Source: Bradyrhizobium sp. NFR13
Lineage (GTDB): Bacteria > Pseudomonadota > Alphaproteobacteria > Rhizobiales > Xanthobacteraceae
Length of the DNA: 64,000 nucleotides
Direction of reading: 5' to 3'
Assembly (NCBI RefSeq): GCF_900114605.1
Contig: NZ_FOTP01000004.1
Span: forward strand, 1 to 64,000
Part shown: positions 16,325 to 24,552 of the stretch, in pieces
Layout of the letters: each line of letters opens with the position of its first letter
Numbering within the stretch: the stretch's first letter is position 1
Position numbers and translations under genes: made by a program
Notes under the pieces: model-generated
Databases searched by the model: none
What the model saw: the letters and a program-made list of their open reading frames with translations, nothing else
Told to the model about the DNA's origin: nothing

Positions 16325-16917
16325 TCGCTACTCACGCGTGAAAAGGATGTTTGCGGCAAGTGTGTGCCGGATTGGAATGCAGCGTAAATCTCGAATAAGC
16401 GCCAGCGCCTGCCTTATTTTTGGACTGGATCGCTTTCTTGGGCGATTCCTGTCGGCGCAATCGCATGAGCCTCGGGCTTTTCATTGATTGAATGAAGTTT
16501 ATTCGACTTTCGAATTGTATACTTGACCTGAAGTGTTGCAGTTCTGGTACACATGCAGCGAATTCGAGAGCCAGATTTTCTCGTGTGTTGAGAAGTTGGG
16601 CAGCGATTTTCTTGCGCTGCAAACACCAAATCACGGCGTGAATTCGCCACCGGAGCTTGGCTTGGAAACCTGCGACAGAACGTCGCGAAACGCCAATCTT
16701 TACAACCTCTAAGCGCGCGTCTCGCATGAGCCGGCATGGTGTCATTTCACCGCTCTGAAAACACGATGCTTCAAGCATAAAATACTGATTTCGCTAGGCA
16801 ACCCTGATGAAATCGATGGCAACTACTGGAAAAAGTTGAGGCTTCTCCCCCGGACTGATTGCAACAACTCTCGCGCGAGACGCACGCAATCATTGTCAAC
16901 AGGTGGGGGTCATTCCA
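16325..16917. other. Gene-free, A/T-richer region between the nucleoside ABC operon and the channel gene
   Basis: Nearly 600 bases between two divergent genes with no credible open frame; base composition by eye is lower in G+C than in the flanks. It holds a GTATAC hexamer at 16517-16522 and a loose GG-N10-GC match at 16545-16560, but no strong sigma-54 element. Promoters for both flanking genes, and perhaps a small RNA, are expected here but cannot be assigned. Confidence 0.5.
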
Positions 16918-17964
16918 ATGTTCAATCGTTTCCGAGCAATCGCAGCCGCGACGTTGCTGTCGCTAACGGCCATGGTGCCGACGGGCTCGGCGGGTGCCGC
17001 CGACATGGCGTCCATGCCGGTCAAGGCAAAGCCGATCCCGGATCTGCCGTTCTTCCTGCTGATCGATAACCGTTTCACCTATGCCTATCAGTGGGGGGCG
17101 GTCGACCCCGGCGTCACCGCCAAGACCACCAAGCAGGTCTTTGCGTTTACGCATTTCGACGTGTGGACCTACGGTACGAACTTCTTCAACATCGGCCTCG
17201 AAAAGGCTGGCAAGGACAGCCCGGCCAATCCGTGCGCCGATCCGCTGCGTCCGATGACCGGTTGCGAAGGCGCGACCGAAATCTATGGGCTCATCCGCAG
17301 CACGATCGGCTTCAACGAGGTCTTCAACACCAAGGCCTTCTCGATGGGGCCGCTGCGCAACGTGTCGTTCGTCATCGGTGCGGATGGCAGCACTGAAAAC
17401 CGGTTCTTCTCCGCATCTAAACGCGACGTCGTGACCGGTCTGCAGTTCGCTTTCGACCTTCCCTACAAGGGCTTCTTCAACGTCAATCCGCTGCTCTACT
17501 ATGAATTCGCCAATCGCAGCACGTTCACTCAGTGCGGCTATGCCGGTGCGCCCGGCCAGATCCCCGGCGTGTCCTGTAACATCGATGGCAACCGCCAGTT
17601 CAACCCGACCTGGGCCGTTGAACTCAACTACTACATGGATCTCGGCTTCCTGCCGCCGAGCATGGACTATTTCGCGATCAGCGGCCGCGCCGGCTTCTAC
17701 GGGCCGAAAGGTTCGGAGAACGGCCAGATCATCGGCACGGCCACCAAGATGGAGATCAACGCCGAACCGATCCGTCTGACCTTCGACGCCAGCAAGGCGA
17801 TCTGGGGACCGAAATACACTCACAATGTCGACGTGTGGGTGGCCTATCGGCTTTGGAGGAACAAGTTCGGCCTGGATGAGAATGCCAGCCTGCCTTGCAC
17901 CACCTTCGCGCCGGGTTCCTGCCGCGAGGACTCGCTGTATTCGGGCATCACCGTCAAGTTCTGA
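16918..17964 (+). CDS. Tsx-like nucleoside-specific outer-membrane channel
   Basis: A 348-residue outer-membrane protein resembling the nucleoside-specific channel (Tsx) family. The ATG at 16918 has a gggg ribosome binding site and begins a signal peptide (MFNRFRAIAAATLLSLTAM, cleavage near AGAA). Alternating aromatic/hydrophobic beta strands follow (FTHFDVWTYGTNFFNIGLE; VELNYYMDLGF), and the chain ends YSGITVKF with the terminal Phe used for outer-membrane assembly. Two cysteine pairs in loop regions may form disulfides. Its location beside the nucleoside ABC operon supports a role in letting nucleosides cross the outer membrane. A terminator follows at 17990-18018. Confidence 0.8.
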   Translation: MFNRFRAIAAATLLSLTAMVPTGSAGAADMASMPVKAKPIPDLPFFLLIDNRFTYAYQWGAVDPGVTAKTTKQVFAFTHFDVWTYGTNFFNIGLEKAGKDSPANPCADPLRPMTGCEGATEIYGLIRSTIGFNEVFNTKAFSMGPLRNVSFVIGADGSTENRFFSASKRDVVTGLQFAFDLPYKGFFNVNPLLYYEFANRSTFTQCGYAGAPGQIPGVSCNIDGNRQFNPTWAVELNYYMDLGFLPPSMDYFAISGRAGFYGPKGSENGQIIGTATKMEINAEPIRLTFDASKAIWGPKYTHNVDVWVAYRLWRNKFGLDENASLPCTTFAPGSCREDSLYSGITVKF

Positions 17965-17989
17965 TCTGGCCTGATATCGATACGAAAAC

Positions 17990-18018
17990 GGCGCCGCATG
18001 AATTGCGGCGCCATTTTC
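17990..18018 (+). terminator. Bidirectional rho-independent terminator
   Basis: A perfect nine-base stem, GGCGCCGCA and TGCGGCGCC, with a TGAAT loop, followed by ATTTTC on the plus strand and by GTTTTCG on the minus strand. It separates the channel gene from the converging deaminase gene and could stop both. Confidence 0.8.
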
Positions 18019-18031
18019 ATGTCGACACGAT

Positions 18032-18529
18032 CTAGCCTTGCTGTGCCCAGAAATTCTCGTGCTGCGCGGCTGCCTCGTCCTCCAGCAGGGGGCCGACGAC
18101 CTCGATGCTCTTCTGTCCTGCTGCAAACACGTTGCGGCAAGGCAGATCCAGCGTGGGATTTTCCGGATGGTCGCCAGTGATCGCCTTGAGCCTGGCTTCG
18201 CCGAGCCCATAAACCAGCCGTCCAATGCCGACCCAATAGATCGCGCCGGCGCACATGGCGCAGGGTTCGGCCGACGAATACAGCGTGAAGGTCTTCAGCT
18301 CGGTCTCGTCATAGGCAATCGAGGCCTCCGTGCACAGCAGCCGCTCTGCATGGGCGGTGCCGTCATGAGAGGGCATGAAGGCGTTACCGGCCTCCATCAG
18401 GACCTTGCCGTGCGCATCGACCAGGATTGCACCGAACGGATGGTTGCCGCGCTCCATGGCCTTGCGTGCAGCGTCGAAAGAAAGCCTGAGAAGGGCTTCA
18501 TCCCTGCTCGACGAGTCTTGCTTGGCCAT
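18032..18529 (-). CDS. Nucleoside/purine deaminase (CDA fold, guanine-deaminase-like)
   Basis: A zinc deaminase of the cytidine-deaminase-like superfamily. I choose ATG 18529 (MAKQDSSSRDE, 165 residues), preceded by ggag; the longer frame to 18613 lacks support. The zinc site is HAE near residue 56 and PCAMC near residue 88, and NHPFGAILVD is typical of guanine deaminase/tRNA adenosine deaminase relatives. Given the surrounding genes, guanine to xanthine is the likely reaction, supplying xanthine dehydrogenase. A short-chain deaminase acting on another base cannot be excluded. It is divergent from the M20 hydrolase gene. Confidence 0.85.
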   Translation of the reverse strand: MAKQDSSSRDEALLRLSFDAARKAMERGNHPFGAILVDAHGKVLMEAGNAFMPSHDGTAHAERLLCTEASIAYDETELKTFTLYSSAEPCAMCAGAIYWVGIGRLVYGLGEARLKAITGDHPENPTLDLPCRNVFAAGQKSIEVVGPLLEDEAAAQHENFWAQQG

Positions 18530-18596
18530 CAGGGGCTCCTGTCGTCCGGATGTCGAAATCTGCCAGTTTTCCGCGAGGCCAGGCGCGGATTCGCCT

Positions 18597-18612
18597 TGGC
18601 ACGCTGGCCGCA
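18597..18612 (+). promoter_or_regulatory. Sigma-54-like promoter for the M20 hydrolase operon
   Basis: TGGCACG-CTGG-CCGCA has a perfect -24 element and the invariant GC at the right distance; the two T residues of the -12 element are replaced by CC. The predicted start is about 50 bases before the ATG at 18674. Fits the sigma-54 pattern of the other purine genes. Confidence 0.5.
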
Positions 18613-18673
18613 CTAGTATTTGCGACCTAAATCGTTCAAGTCCCGGCCGGGCCTACGGTCTGAACAAAGAAGC

Positions 18674-19942
18674 ATGATTGCGATGGAAGAGAAAGTCGTC
18701 GGAGCTTCCGGCCAATCGCTCGGCGGCGAGATCGTCGAACGCATCAACGCGCTGGCTGCGATTTCGGAAGTGCCAGGCAACATCACGCGAATATTCCTTA
18801 CGCCGGAACATCGTGCGGCCGCTGAACTGATCATCGGCTGGATGCAGGCAGCCGGTATGCGGGCGCGTGTCGATGCGATCGGCAATGTCTGCGGACGCTA
18901 TGAAGGCGAGCGGCCCGGTCTGCCATGTCTGATGCTCGGCTCGCATTACGACACCGTGCGCGATGCCGGCCGCTGGGACGGGCCACTCGGGGTCATCACG
19001 GCGATTTCCTGCGTCGGCGATCTCAATCGCCGTGGCCTGCGCCTGCCATTCGCCATCGAGATTGCCGCCTTTGCTGATGAAGAGGGCGTGCGCTTCGCCT
19101 CCACACTGCTCGGCAGCCGCGCGGTGGCCGGGACTTTTGTCGAGAGCGTGCTCGGCGGCCGCGACAAGGCGGGCATCTCGATGCGCGAGGCGATGATCAG
19201 TTTCGGCCTCGATCCCGATCACATCGGCGCCGCAGCGCGCGCGCCCGGCGAATTGCTCGCCTATCTCGAACTGCATATCGAGCAGGGCCCCGTGCTCGAA
19301 GCACAGAAGCTTCCGGTGGGTGTCGTGACTGCCATTTCCGGTGCGACGCGTCTCGCTGTCGAATTGCACGGCATGGCCGGTCATGCCGGCACGGTACCCA
19401 TGGCGATGCGGCGCGATGCATTGGTGGGCGCTGCCGAATGTATCGTTGCGATCGAGGAGTTCTGCCAGTCGGATCGCGGCGGCCTTGTCGGCACCGTCGG
19501 CTATATCAATGCGATGCCGGGGGCGACCAATGTCATTCCCGGGCTGGTATCGTTCACCATGGATATCCGATCGCCGAAGGATTCCTATCGCAAACTCGCG
19601 ATCACCGACATGGTGCGCGAGATCGAGTCGATCGCCAAACAGCGCAAGCTCGATCTGCAGATCAATATCACCCATGAGAATCGCACGGTGCCGTGTGCGC
19701 CGTGGCTGCAGAAGCAGATCGCCGATGCAATTACTGCCGAGGGTTATCGTGCGTTCGAGCTGCCGAGCGGGGCCGGCCATGATGGCATGGCGATGACCGA
19801 TATTGCCGATGTGGCGATGCTGTTCGTGCGCTGTCGCGGCGGCATCAGCCACAATCCTGCCGAGCATGTGGACGATGCGGATGTCGAGGTCGGCGCGCGC
19901 GTATTGTTGCGCGTGATCGAGAATTTCAAGCCGAAGGCCTGA
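18674..19942 (+). CDS. Allantoate amidohydrolase-like M20 metallohydrolase
   Basis: A 422-residue enzyme of the M20/carbamoylase family, which includes allantoate amidohydrolase, ureidoglycolate hydrolase-type enzymes and N-carbamoyl-L-amino-acid hydrolase. Metal-site motifs are GSHYDTV near residue 95, FADEEGVRF near 133, [12 protein letters not shown] near 198 and the late HNPAE. The dimerisation domain contains [11 protein letters not shown]. The start is ATG 18674 or 18683; upstream frame lacks a binding site. As allantoinase is nearby, allantoate is the likely substrate, releasing ammonia. The next gene begins five bases after its stop. The family is hard to assign to one substrate from sequence alone. 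Confidence 0.82.
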   Translation: MIAMEEKVVGASGQSLGGEIVERINALAAISEVPGNITRIFLTPEHRAAAELIIGWMQAAGMRARVDAIGNVCGRYEGERPGLPCLMLGSHYDTVRDAGRWDGPLGVITAISCVGDLNRRGLRLPFAIEIAAFADEEGVRFASTLLGSRAVAGTFVESVLGGRDKAGISMREAMISFGLDPDHIGAAARAPGELLAYLELHIEQGPVLEAQKLPVGVVTAISGATRLAVELHGMAGHAGTVPMAMRRDALVGAAECIVAIEEFCQSDRGGLVGTVGYINAMPGATNVIPGLVSFTMDIRSPKDSYRKLAITDMVREIESIAKQRKLDLQINITHENRTVPCAPWLQKQIADAITAEGYRAFELPSGAGHDGMAMTDIADVAMLFVRCRGGISHNPAEHVDDADVEVGARVLLRVIENFKPKA

Positions 19943-19946
19943 TGCG

Positions 19947-20822
19947 ATGGCAGATTTTCACGGCGTGTTTCCCTATCTCGTCTCGCCCGCCGACGACGAG
20001 GGGCGTATCCGCACCGATGTGCTGGGCCGCCTGTGCGGCGATCTCGTCAGCGCGGGCGTGCATGGCCTGACGCCGCTCGGCTCGACTGGCGAATTCGCCT
20101 ATCTCAACCGCGAGCAGCGCAAGACCGTGGTGCAGACCACGATCGATGCGGCAGGCGGGCGCGTGCCGGTGGTGGCAGGCGTGGCATCGACCTCGACGGT
20201 GGATGCGGTGGCGCAGGCGAAGTCGTATCAGAAGCTCGGCGCCAACGGCATCCTGGCCATTCTCGAAGCGTATTTTCCGCTCAAGGATGCGCAGATCGAA
20301 TCCTATTTCCGCGCCATCGCCGATGCCGTCGATATTCCCGTGGTGATCTACACCAATCCGCAATTCCAGCGTTCGGATCTGACGCTCGACGTTGTGGCGC
20401 GGCTCGCCGAGCATCCGCGCATCCAGTATATCAAGGATGCCTCCACCAATACCGGCCGGCTGTTGTCGATCATCAACCGCTGCGGCGACAAACTGAAGGT
20501 GTTTGCCGCCTCGGCGCATATTCCGTCAGCCGTCATGCTGATTGGCGGCGTCGGCTGGATGGCGGGCCCGGCCTGCGTCGTGCCGAAGCAGAGCGTCGAG
20601 CTTTACAATCTCTGCAAGGCGCATCGCTGGGACGAGGCTATGGTGTTGCAGCGGCGGATGTGGCGGCTCAACGAGGCCTTCGCGCGCTATAACCTCGCCG
20701 CCTGCATCAAGACGGGCCTCACGATCCAGGGCTATGAAGTCGGCGACCCCGTGGCCCCGCAGCCGGCTCTGACCGCGGACGAGCGCAAGGCGATCGAGGC
20801 CGTTTTGCAGGATGTCGGCTGA
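19947..20822 (+). CDS. Dihydrodipicolinate synthase family aldolase/lyase
   Basis: A 291-residue TIM-barrel protein of the DapA/N-acetylneuraminate lyase superfamily. It has the family motif [13 protein letters not shown] near residue 40, the Tyr of IYTNPQF near 135 and the Schiff-base lysine in IQYIKDAS near 160. These class I enzymes act on pyruvate or other 2-oxo acids. Genuine lysine-pathway DapA is unlikely given the location directly after the M20 hydrolase in the same operon. The substrate is unknown; a catabolic 2-oxo-acid lyase or decarboxylase/hydratase is plausible. Confidence 0.85.
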   Translation: MADFHGVFPYLVSPADDEGRIRTDVLGRLCGDLVSAGVHGLTPLGSTGEFAYLNREQRKTVVQTTIDAAGGRVPVVAGVASTSTVDAVAQAKSYQKLGANGILAILEAYFPLKDAQIESYFRAIADAVDIPVVIYTNPQFQRSDLTLDVVARLAEHPRIQYIKDASTNTGRLLSIINRCGDKLKVFAASAHIPSAVMLIGGVGWMAGPACVVPKQSVELYNLCKAHRWDEAMVLQRRMWRLNEAFARYNLAACIKTGLTIQGYEVGDPVAPQPALTADERKAIEAVLQDVG

Positions 20823-20965
20823 TCGGTTTGTCGGCAACAGGATGGGCAAAAAGGGCCGTCCCCGCATGCGCATCCGGAGTTCAGCCCTGTGCGGCTGGCC
20901 TGTTGGCTCACGCGGTATTTCTGGGCTAGAACGGCTCCAGCCAGTTTGCACCTGAAGGACGTCTG

Positions 20966-23293
20966 ATGAACATTCTGCCCGGCAATATGCGCTTCGGCGC
21001 GGGTCTTTCTCCCAAGCGTCTCGAAGATCAAAGACTTCTCACCGGGCAGGGCAAATTCATCGACGACAAGCCGGAAGACGGTGCGCTGTGGCTGCATCTG
21101 CTGCGCTCACCGCATGCCCATGCGAAGATCACCGCCATCGACGTCACCGCCGCCAAGGCGATGCCCGGTGTCGAGGCGATCTACACCGGCGCGGATCTCG
21201 TGGCCGACGATGTCGGCACGCTGCCGACGCTGCCGATCTTCAAGCGTCCTGACGGCTCGGCAGCGACCTTCCCGCCGCGCCGGCTGCTCGCGCATGAGGT
21301 GGTGCGGTTCGCGGGCGAAGCAGTGGCGGCGATCGTCGCCACGTCGCGCGCCGCTGCCCAGCTGGCGGCCGAGGCGATCGACATCAGCTATGACGTCCTG
21401 CCTGCGGTGGTTGATCCCGTCGAGGCGATGAAGCCCGGTGCGGCGGTGGTCTGGCCGGACGCACCGGACAATATCGTTGCAGCCACCAGCTATGGCGATC
21501 CTGCCAAGGTGGAGGCTGCTTTTGTCGCCGCCAAGCATACGGTGTCGCTGGACATCGTGAGCCAGCGTCTCGTGCCATCGGCCATGGAGCCGCGCTCAAC
21601 CATCGCGGAAGTCGACAAGAAGTCCGGCAAGCTGACCCTGTACGTGCAGTCGCAGACCCCGGCATCGACCCGCGATATCCTTGCCGATGCGGTGCTCAAG
21701 CGTCCGAAGGAATCGATCCGCGTGGTGGTGGGCGACATCGGCGGCGGGTTCGGTCAGAAAACGAGCTTGTATCCCGAAGACGGCGTCGTCGCCTATGTGG
21801 CCGTGAAGCTGAACAAGACGATCCGCTGGCGCGGCGATCGCACCGACGAATTCGTCGGCGGGACGCATGGCCGCGATCTGACGTCGACGGCAGAACTCGC
21901 GCTTGATGCCAAGGGGCGGATCCTGGCCTATCGTGTGCGTTCGATCGGCGGCACCGGTGCCTATATGTCGGCGACCGCTGTCATCATTCCGCTGGTGCTG
22001 GGGCCGTTCGTGCAGACCGGCGTCTATGACCTGCAGAACGTGCATTACGACATCAAGGCCGTCATCACGCATACGGCACCGGTCGGTGCTTATCGCGGCG
22101 CCGGCAGACCGGAAGCCGTCTTCATCATCGAGCGCTTGATGGATGCCGCCGCACGGCAGATGGGCATGGATCCGCGGGCGATCCGCAAGGTGAATTACAT
22201 CAAGCCGACGCAGTTTCCCTACAAGAACGCCGTCGGCCAGACCTATGACAGCGGCGCCTTTGCGCACATGCTCGACCGCGCCACCGAATTGTCGGATTGG
22301 GACGGCTTCGCCGCGCGCAAGAAAGCGGCGAAGAAGAAAGGTCTTCTCTATGGCCGCGGGCTGACCAGCTACATCGAATGGACCGGCGGCCCGGGCACCA
22401 CCGAGAAGGTCAGTCTGCGCGCGACGGCCAATGGCCGCGTCATCCTGCATTCCGGCACCATGGCGATGGGGCAGGGCCTGCAGACCGCCTATTCGCAGCT
22501 TGTCTCTGAAGCGCTTGGCATTGGCATCGACAAGATCGATGTGATCCAGGGCGATACCGATGTGATCGTCGGCATGGGCAGCGTCGGTTCGCGTTCGTTG
22601 TTCGTCGGCGGCACTGCCGCCGTGGTGTCGGCAGCCGACATGATCGCCAAGGCGCGTGAGAAGGCGGCCAACATGCTCGAAGCTTCGGTGGAGGACATCG
22701 AGTATTCCGCAGGCTTCCTCACCGTCGTCGGCACCGACAAGCGCGTCGGTCTGTTCGAGATCGCGAAGGCCGAAGACGGTGAACAGCTCAGCGTCGAGTC
22801 CACCGGCGTGGCGGACGGCCCGACCTGGCCGAACGGAACGCATATCTGCGAGGTCGAGATCGATCCGGAGACCGGCATCACCAATGTCGTTCGCTACACC
22901 ACGGTCGACGATGTCGGCGTGGCGGTGAATCCGATGCTGGTGACCGGCCAGATCCACGGCGGCGTGGCGCAGGGCATCGGCCAGGCGCTGTTCGAGAACG
23001 TTCATTACGACGAGGACGGCCAGCTCATCACCGCCAGCTATCAGGACTATTGCATTCCGCGCGCCGGTGACCTGCCACCCCTGTCAGTGACCTTGGATGG
23101 CTCGGCACCCTGCGTCACCAATCCGATCGGCTCGAAGGGCTGCGGCGAATCTGGCGCGATCGGTGGTCCGCCCTGCATCGTCAATGGCGTGCTGGATGCC
23201 CTGCAACCACTGGGCATCACGCAGCTCAATACGCCGCTTTCGCCCATCAAGGTGTGGGAAGCGATCAGGAGCGCAAGCGCAACGCATGGCTGA
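20966..23293 (+). CDS. Molybdenum hydroxylase large subunit (CoxL/XdhA-like), orphan
   Basis: A 775-residue molybdopterin-binding subunit of the xanthine dehydrogenase/aldehyde oxidase family. Cofactor motifs are GGGFGQKT near residue 259, GAYRGAGRPEAVF near 372 and GSKGCGESGAIG near 720, whose Glu is the catalytic base. The active-site loop of true form I CO dehydrogenase (AYxCSFR) is absent, so CO oxidation is unlikely. No small iron-sulfur or FAD subunit gene is adjacent, so partners must be encoded elsewhere. It may act on an aldehyde or N-heterocycle. It follows the DapA-like gene by 143 bases and precedes an alcohol dehydrogenase. Confidence 0.88.
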   Translation: MNILPGNMRFGAGLSPKRLEDQRLLTGQGKFIDDKPEDGALWLHLLRSPHAHAKITAIDVTAAKAMPGVEAIYTGADLVADDVGTLPTLPIFKRPDGSAATFPPRRLLAHEVVRFAGEAVAAIVATSRAAAQLAAEAIDISYDVLPAVVDPVEAMKPGAAVVWPDAPDNIVAATSYGDPAKVEAAFVAAKHTVSLDIVSQRLVPSAMEPRSTIAEVDKKSGKLTLYVQSQTPASTRDILADAVLKRPKESIRVVVGDIGGGFGQKTSLYPEDGVVAYVAVKLNKTIRWRGDRTDEFVGGTHGRDLTSTAELALDAKGRILAYRVRSIGGTGAYMSATAVIIPLVLGPFVQTGVYDLQNVHYDIKAVITHTAPVGAYRGAGRPEAVFIIERLMDAAARQMGMDPRAIRKVNYIKPTQFPYKNAVGQTYDSGAFAHMLDRATELSDWDGFAARKKAAKKKGLLYGRGLTSYIEWTGGPGTTEKVSLRATANGRVILHSGTMAMGQGLQTAYSQLVSEALGIGIDKIDVIQGDTDVIVGMGSVGSRSLFVGGTAAVVSAADMIAKAREKAANMLEASVEDIEYSAGFLTVVGTDKRVGLFEIAKAEDGEQLSVESTGVADGPTWPNGTHICEVEIDPETGITNVVRYTTVDDVGVAVNPMLVTGQIHGGVAQGIGQALFENVHYDEDGQLITASYQDYCIPRAGDLPPLSVTLDGSAPCVTNPIGSKGCGESGAIGGPPCIVNGVLDALQPLGITQLNTPLSPIKVWEAIRSASATHG

Positions 23294-23300
23294 GACCCTG

Positions 23301-23382
23301 TAGGATGGGTGGAGCGTCGTCGCGAAACCCATCATGATTGAGTTCTATGCGATGGGTTTCGTTTCGCTCTACCCGTCCTGCG
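23301..23382. repeat. Inverted intergenic repeat, family D
   Basis: TAGGATGGGTGGAGCG at the left and CGCTCTACCCGTCCTG at the right are inverted, with inner arms GAAACCCATC and GATGGGTTTC. It lies between the orphan molybdenum hydroxylase and alcohol dehydrogenase genes. A distinct family from A, B and C in this window; similar elements are common in Bradyrhizobium genomes. Confidence 0.8.
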
Positions 23383-23417
23383 GATAACAAGAAACTTCAA
23401 CCGGGAGAGAAAACACA

Positions 23418-24485
23418 ATGAAGAGCTTCAAGGTTCTCGAATTCAACGAACCGCTCGGTGAGGTCGACGAGCAGACCCCGCAGCCGACCGGCACGCAGGT
23501 GCTGATCCGCGTGAAGGCTGCTGGCGTCTGCCATAGCGACCTGCATATCTGGGAAGGCGGCTATGAACTCGGCCACGGACGCAAGAAGCTGTCGCTGAAA
23601 GATCGCGGGATCACGCTGCCGCGCACTATGGGTCACGAGACCGTCGGCGAAGTCATTGCCTTCGGTCCGGACGCGCCCCAGGAAGCTGGCGGCGTCAAGA
23701 TTGGCGATATCGCACTGGCCTATCCGTGGATCGGCTGCGGCAAATGCGCGGTCTGTCTCGCCGGCGATGAAAATCTCTGCCTCGCGCCGCGCTGCCTCGG
23801 CGTGCATTGTGACGGCGGTTACTCGGATCACCTCATGGTGCCGCATCCGCGCTATCTGATCGATCTCAAGGGCATGGATCCGGTCATTGCCGCGCCTTAC
23901 GCCTGCTCGGGCGTCACCACCTATAGCGCGTTGAAGAAGATCGAGAGCGATCTCGGCAATCCGATCGTGATCTTCGGCGCTGGCGGCCTTGGCTTGATGG
24001 CGCTTGAACTGTTGAAGGCGATGGGCGGCAAGGGCGCTATCGTGGTCGACATCGACGCCAAGAAGCGCGAAGCGGCCATCAAGGCGGGTGCACTCGCAGC
24101 CGTGGACGGCAATGCGCCCGATGCGCTGGCGCAGCTCGCGCAGGCGACGGGGCAGCCGATCCTGTCGGTGATCGACCTCGTTGGTAACGCGCAGACGACG
24201 CAGCTCGGCTTCGACGTACTCTCCAAGGGCGGCAAGCTGATCATGGTCGGCCTGTTCGGTGGCGGCGCCACCTGGGCGCTGCCGCTGATTGCCATGAAGG
24301 CGCTGACCATCCAGGGGAGCTATGTCGGCAATCTACGCGAGACCAAGGAATTGCTCGAGCTGGTGCGCACCAAGAAGGTGCAGCCGATCCCGACGACCCC
24401 TATGCCGCTCGCAAAGGCCAATGCGGCGTTGAACGACCTGAAAGACGGCAAGCTGGTCGGTCGCGCGATCCTCACGCCGGCGTAA
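23418..24485 (+). CDS. Zinc-dependent alcohol dehydrogenase
   Basis: A 355-residue medium-chain dehydrogenase. Catalytic zinc ligands appear in GVCHSDLH (Cys36) and GHETVGE; structural zinc ligands in CGKCAVCLAGDENLC. The Rossmann motif GAGGLGLMAL is followed by VVDID, whose acidic residue favours NAD over NADP. A good ribosome binding site (gggagag) precedes the ATG. It oxidises an alcohol to an aldehyde, which could be a substrate of the preceding molybdenum hydroxylase; that link is inference from position. A strong terminator follows. Confidence 0.9.
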   Translation: MKSFKVLEFNEPLGEVDEQTPQPTGTQVLIRVKAAGVCHSDLHIWEGGYELGHGRKKLSLKDRGITLPRTMGHETVGEVIAFGPDAPQEAGGVKIGDIALAYPWIGCGKCAVCLAGDENLCLAPRCLGVHCDGGYSDHLMVPHPRYLIDLKGMDPVIAAPYACSGVTTYSALKKIESDLGNPIVIFGAGGLGLMALELLKAMGGKGAIVVDIDAKKREAAIKAGALAAVDGNAPDALAQLAQATGQPILSVIDLVGNAQTTQLGFDVLSKGGKLIMVGLFGGGATWALPLIAMKALTIQGSYVGNLRETKELLELVRTKKVQPIPTTPMPLAKANAALNDLKDGKLVGRAILTPA

Positions 24486-24511
24486 GGTTGAAGCATTCGT
24501 TCTGACATCGA

Positions 24512-24539
24512 GAAGCGGCCTTCGGGCCGCTTCTTTTTT
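24512..24539 (+). terminator. Rho-independent terminator after the alcohol dehydrogenase
   Basis: A perfect nine-base stem, GAAGCGGCC and GGCCGCTTC, with a stable TTCG tetraloop, followed by six T residues. It ends the plus-strand transcript before the converging dctA gene. Confidence 0.93.
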
Positions 24540-24552
24540 GTCCCGAAGGCAA

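Noticed and set aside
16545-16560. TGGTACA-CATG-CAGCG as a sigma-54 promoter for the channel gene
   Set aside because: Only the GG and GC spacing and part of the -24 fit, and it is 350 bases from the start codon.
21596-23005. 469-codon minus-strand frame over the orphan molybdenum hydroxylase
   Set aside because: Shadow frame; plus strand carries cofactor motifs throughout.
20966-23293. Annotation as carbon monoxide dehydrogenase CoxL
   Set aside because: The AYxCSFR active-site loop is absent; the sequence has AYRGAGR, so CO oxidation is not supported.
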